Origin: JASHPR01 sp963778075 | GTDB taxonomy: Bacteria; Actinomycetota; Actinomycetes; Streptosporangiales; Streptosporangiaceae | Direction of reading: 5' to 3' | NCBI GenBank assembly: GCA_963778075.1 | Contig: CAVZTJ010000012.1 | Location: 248,001-312,000 of the forward strand | DNA length: 64,000 bases | Shown here: piece after piece, positions 61,656 to 64,000 of the stretch | Numbering within the stretch: position 1 is the first letter of the stretch | How the letters are laid out: every line of letters starts with the position of its first letter | Notes under the pieces: model-generated | The model's database searches: none | The model's input: the letters and a program-made list of their open reading frames with translations, nothing else | Told to the model about the DNA's origin: nothing | Translations under genes and position numbers: made by a program

Positions 61656-63380
61656 CTAAGTGCTAACCGTCAGGCCGGCATGGGCTCGCTTGGCCTCGTC
61701 CACCTGCTCGGCGGACATGATGCTGATCCGGACCTCGAGCCTCACTTCGCGGTTGCTCGCGGGCTCCACCGCTCGCAGACGGACGGTGCCCTCGCCGTCG
61801 ATGTCGAACTCGATGTTGATCGGCGATCCGGCCGGCAGCGAGAACGGCCGGAGGTCCCTGATCCGGCCGGAGCTGTCCAGCGGGTGGTTGGAGAGCATCT
61901 CCTTGCCCGGGTTTCCCCCGGCCTGCTCCCAGATCTCGATCTCAATCTCGTCCTGCTTGTCGACGACGGTGCTGGCCACAAACGGCTCACGAGTGAACGG
62001 AAGCTGGGTCTGGGCGTCAACCAGGTGCTCGACGTAGAAGGCGGAGTCGATGTCGTCTTCCCAGCCCGGCTTGTCGGTGTCGACAAGTTTCACGCCGATG
62101 GCCTTCGGCAGCACGTTGACGACGGTGCGCTGGGCGAGCTTTCGCACGCTCTGCTCGGTCAGGCCGGTCTTCTCGGCCACCGTCCGCACGGCCTCGTCGG
62201 TCACCGGCCCAGGCGTGGTCATCGACCCGCTCCCGGGCTGACCCCTATCCTCACCGTCTTCGGCAGGTACGCGGCCGGACTCGTCCTTCTCCACGAAACG
62301 GACCGTCTGGCCGGCCGCGTAGAGCGCGGCGCCCTTGGCGACGGCCAGGTCAGGATCGGTGAGCCTGGGGTCCCAGCCGAATTCCTTCTTGAGCGCGGCG
62401 GTTACGGCCGGCATCTTGCTTGACCCGCCGACCAGCAGCACCGCATTGATCCGCTGCTGAATGCCCGGGTATTTCGCCTCGGCGTCGGCCAGCGTCCGCT
62501 TGGTGATGCGGATGGTCTCATCCAGGAGGTCTGCGGTCATCTGCTCGAACTCATCCCGGGTAACCGTGATCTTGGCCGGGGTCCCGGTGTACCGGATGAT
62601 CTGCGTCTTGGACTCAGCAGAACTGAGCGCCTTCTTCATCTCTTCGGCCATGATGCGCATTTCCCGCTGCATGCCTTCGTCATCGCGCAGCGAATCGTCG
62701 CCGCACTGCGCAACGGTCTGCTCGACCAGGTGCTCGAGCAGCTTGTCGTCCCAGTCAGCCCCGCCGAGCCGGTGGTCGCCGCCCACGACAAGAACCTCAA
62801 TGGAGGTATCCGTCATCTGGATCAGGGATATGTCAAACGTCCCGCCGCCGAGGTCATAAACGAGGAACGCGGTACCGTCCGCGCTTCCGCTCACCCCGTA
62901 CTGCAGCGCCGCGGCGACCGGCTCCGGCACGATCCCGATAACGTTGAGGCCGGCGATCTCGCCGGCCTTTCTCGTGGCGTCCTTCTCCAGCAGCCCGAAA
63001 TAGGCCGGGACGGTGATGACCACGTCGGACACCTTCCGGCCGGTGTCCTGCTCGGCATCGCGGGCCAGTGCCTCGAGGATGATCGCCGAGATGGACGGGG
63101 GAGTATGGTCGACCCCAAAGAACGTCCGGTGGTATTCCCGGTCGCCCATCTCCCGCTTGATGAGCGATACGACCTGGTCCGGGAATTCGGCCGCCGCGGA
63201 CTTCGCGGTCGCGCCCACCACGACGTTGCTCTGGCTCTCGAAATAGACCACCGACGGCGTCGTGTCGGCGCCCTCGCCATTTCGGGTCACCGCGGCCCTG
63301 CCGGTCTCGTCGATGTAGCTCACGACCGAGTAGGTGGTCCCGAGGTCGATACCAAAGATTCCCTGCTGCGGCTCGGTCAC
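61656..63380 (-). CDS. Hsp70-family chaperone 3
   Basis: The product has 574 residues with IFGIDLGTTYSVVSYIDE, VVITVPAYFGLLEKDATRKA, FLVYDLGGGTFDISLIQM and AVLLVGGSSKMPAV: a full ATPase. A beta substrate domain (VLPKAIGVKLVDTDKPG, SLPAGSPINIEFDIDGEG) follows and a short tail; the DnaK lid is reduced. It is coupled to the GrpE-like gene by a 4-nt overlap, so it is the most likely direct client of that exchange factor. Confidence 0.92.
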   Translation of the reverse strand: MTEPQQGIFGIDLGTTYSVVSYIDETGRAAVTRNGEGADTTPSVVYFESQSNVVVGATAKSAAAEFPDQVVSLIKREMGDREYHRTFFGVDHTPPSISAIILEALARDAEQDTGRKVSDVVITVPAYFGLLEKDATRKAGEIAGLNVIGIVPEPVAAALQYGVSGSADGTAFLVYDLGGGTFDISLIQMTDTSIEVLVVGGDHRLGGADWDDKLLEHLVEQTVAQCGDDSLRDDEGMQREMRIMAEEMKKALSSAESKTQIIRYTGTPAKITVTRDEFEQMTADLLDETIRITKRTLADAEAKYPGIQQRINAVLLVGGSSKMPAVTAALKKEFGWDPRLTDPDLAVAKGAALYAAGQTVRFVEKDESGRVPAEDGEDRGQPGSGSMTTPGPVTDEAVRTVAEKTGLTEQSVRKLAQRTVVNVLPKAIGVKLVDTDKPGWEDDIDSAFYVEHLVDAQTQLPFTREPFVASTVVDKQDEIEIEIWEQAGGNPGKEMLSNHPLDSSGRIRDLRPFSLPAGSPINIEFDIDGEGTVRLRAVEPASNREVRLEVRISIMSAEQVDEAKRAHAGLTVST

Positions 63381-64000
63381 AACTCTTTCCTCTCGCCGTT
63401 GGTGGATGCTGGCGCTGCCTCGCCGGGGTTGCCTTCACCGGGATCGCTGGCCGGCATGAAAAGCACCACCTCCGCGGGCGCGATCGGCATGTTCGCGTCG
63501 CTGTCCAGATAGCCGCTGCGCCTCACCCGGGCAATGCGGCCCGCGAGTGCGGGATCGCCGGTGGGCTCACCGCCGACGCGGCGGTGCAGTCTCGGCTCGA
63601 ATTGATTACCCGCCTCCGGGGCAAAGGTCACGACGCCGTTGTCTTCCAGGGTCAGTTCCACCGAATCGGCGTAGGAACGGAGCAGCACCCGGGCCCGATC
63701 GGCATCAAAGTCCTGTGGCAGGTCCTCGGCCTGGCGGAGAAGGTCGTTGCGAAGCCGGCAGGTCTGCACAAGCAATGGCCTGAGTAGTCCCCGCCGCTCC
63801 CCTCGGCGGAGCACGTCCACTTCGGAGTGCAGGTGGTCGATCACGCCTTCGCGCTGTTCGGCCCGGGCGTGGTAGCGCTCTGACGAGGCGGCTAGTTTCT
63901 CGACAGCCTCAGAGATCGTGACAAGTAGCGCAGCGCTCTGATCGGGCGGATCCATCGCAGTGGGCGCTGCGACTGGGGGCTCGAGTGTCGGCTCGGCTTC
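63377..64000 (-). CDS. GrpE-like nucleotide exchange factor (5' end probably outside window)
   Basis: A coiled-coil helix (ASSERYHARAEQREGVIDHL; LLRPLLVQTCRLRNDLLRQA) and a GrpE-type beta domain (LEDNGVVTFAPEAGNQFEPR, GRIARVRRSGYLD, AEVVLF) define the family. An ATG at 63955 gives 192 residues but has no ribosome site; the frame is open through the window edge with an acidic/proline stretch (EAEPTLEPPVAAPTA), common at GrpE N-termini. So the real start probably lies beyond base 64000. It would exchange ADP/ATP on the co-encoded Hsp70s. Confidence 0.85.
   Translation of the reverse strand, partial: EAEPTLEPPVAAPTAMDPPDQSAALLVTISEAVEKLAASSERYHARAEQREGVIDHLHSEVDVLRRGERRGLLRPLLVQTCRLRNDLLRQAEDLPQDFDADRARVLLRSYADSVELTLEDNGVVTFAPEAGNQFEPRLHRRVGGEPTGDPALAGRIARVRRSGYLDSDANMPIAPAEVVLFMPASDPGEGNPGEAAPASTNGERKEL

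Overview
The window is very GC-rich and densely coded, with GTG and TTG starts, many 1-4 nt start/stop overlaps and several actinobacterial signature families: an FxsA/FxsB/FxsC/FxsT peptide system, a WhiJ-like regulator with a DUF397 partner, a large LuxR/AAA regulator, a GH12-CBM2 cellulase and AMIN-like/GerMN modules. It reads as the chromosome of a multicellular, soil-type actinomycete of the Streptosporangiales/Streptomycetales kind. No RNA gene, CRISPR array or insertion sequence was recognised.

Layout. (1) 1-1333: the tail of a secreted trypsin-like protease, a small hypothetical and a decayed ABC-F remnant. (2) 1379-3835 (-): a membrane protein with TrkA-N-like, RyR and PGDYG-like domains. 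It is divergent from (3) 4294-12460 (+), a complete fxsABCT cassette: precursor peptide, radical SAM/SPASM-HEXXH maturase, TIR protein, and an ATPase-TIR-NB-ARC-TPR protein. (4) 12481-17259 (-): metabolic genes and rearranged remnants, namely an alpha/beta hydrolase, an MFS/hydrolase chimera, a SigX5-like sigma factor, an FAA-hydrolase and a broken 2OG-Fe(II) oxygenase. (5) 17243-24425: a histidine kinase/response regulator pair divergent from two overlapping ABC export modules. (6) 24462-30778: a hairpin terminator, the DUF397/HTH pair, a tiny secreted peptide, a frameshifted LuxR/AAA regulator with a duplicated DNA-binding tail, and a serine-kinase-type ATPase. (7) 30987-38388: a catabolic region with DUF3500, LacI and its operators, an FAD oxidoreductase, an SDR, TetR, and broken LigB dioxygenase and hydrolase genes. 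(8) 38626-43645: a P-type ATPase, small membrane and Ig-like proteins, and the cellulase.

(9) 43668 to the window edge (-): about 20 kb and thirteen genes with almost no spacing, apparently one operon. In transcription order it holds GrpE, Hsp70, an Fn3-rich protein, a zinc-ribbon GTPase, a GAP1-like protein, a transmembrane GTPase with an extracytoplasmic AMIN/GerMN sensor, a tiny membrane protein, a second Hsp70, a vWA protein, a CHAT caspase-like protease, a third Hsp70, an acidic-tailed small protein and a four-helix membrane protein. Surface sensing, GTPase thresholding, chaperones and a cysteine protease in one operon resemble the NTP-dependent conflict systems proposed for multicellular bacteria. 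This is the most interesting part of the window.

Several genes carry what look like single-base indels (LuxR/AAA, LigB, the hydrolase, GAP1). They could be real decay or sequencing errors in GC-rich DNA, and read mapping would decide.
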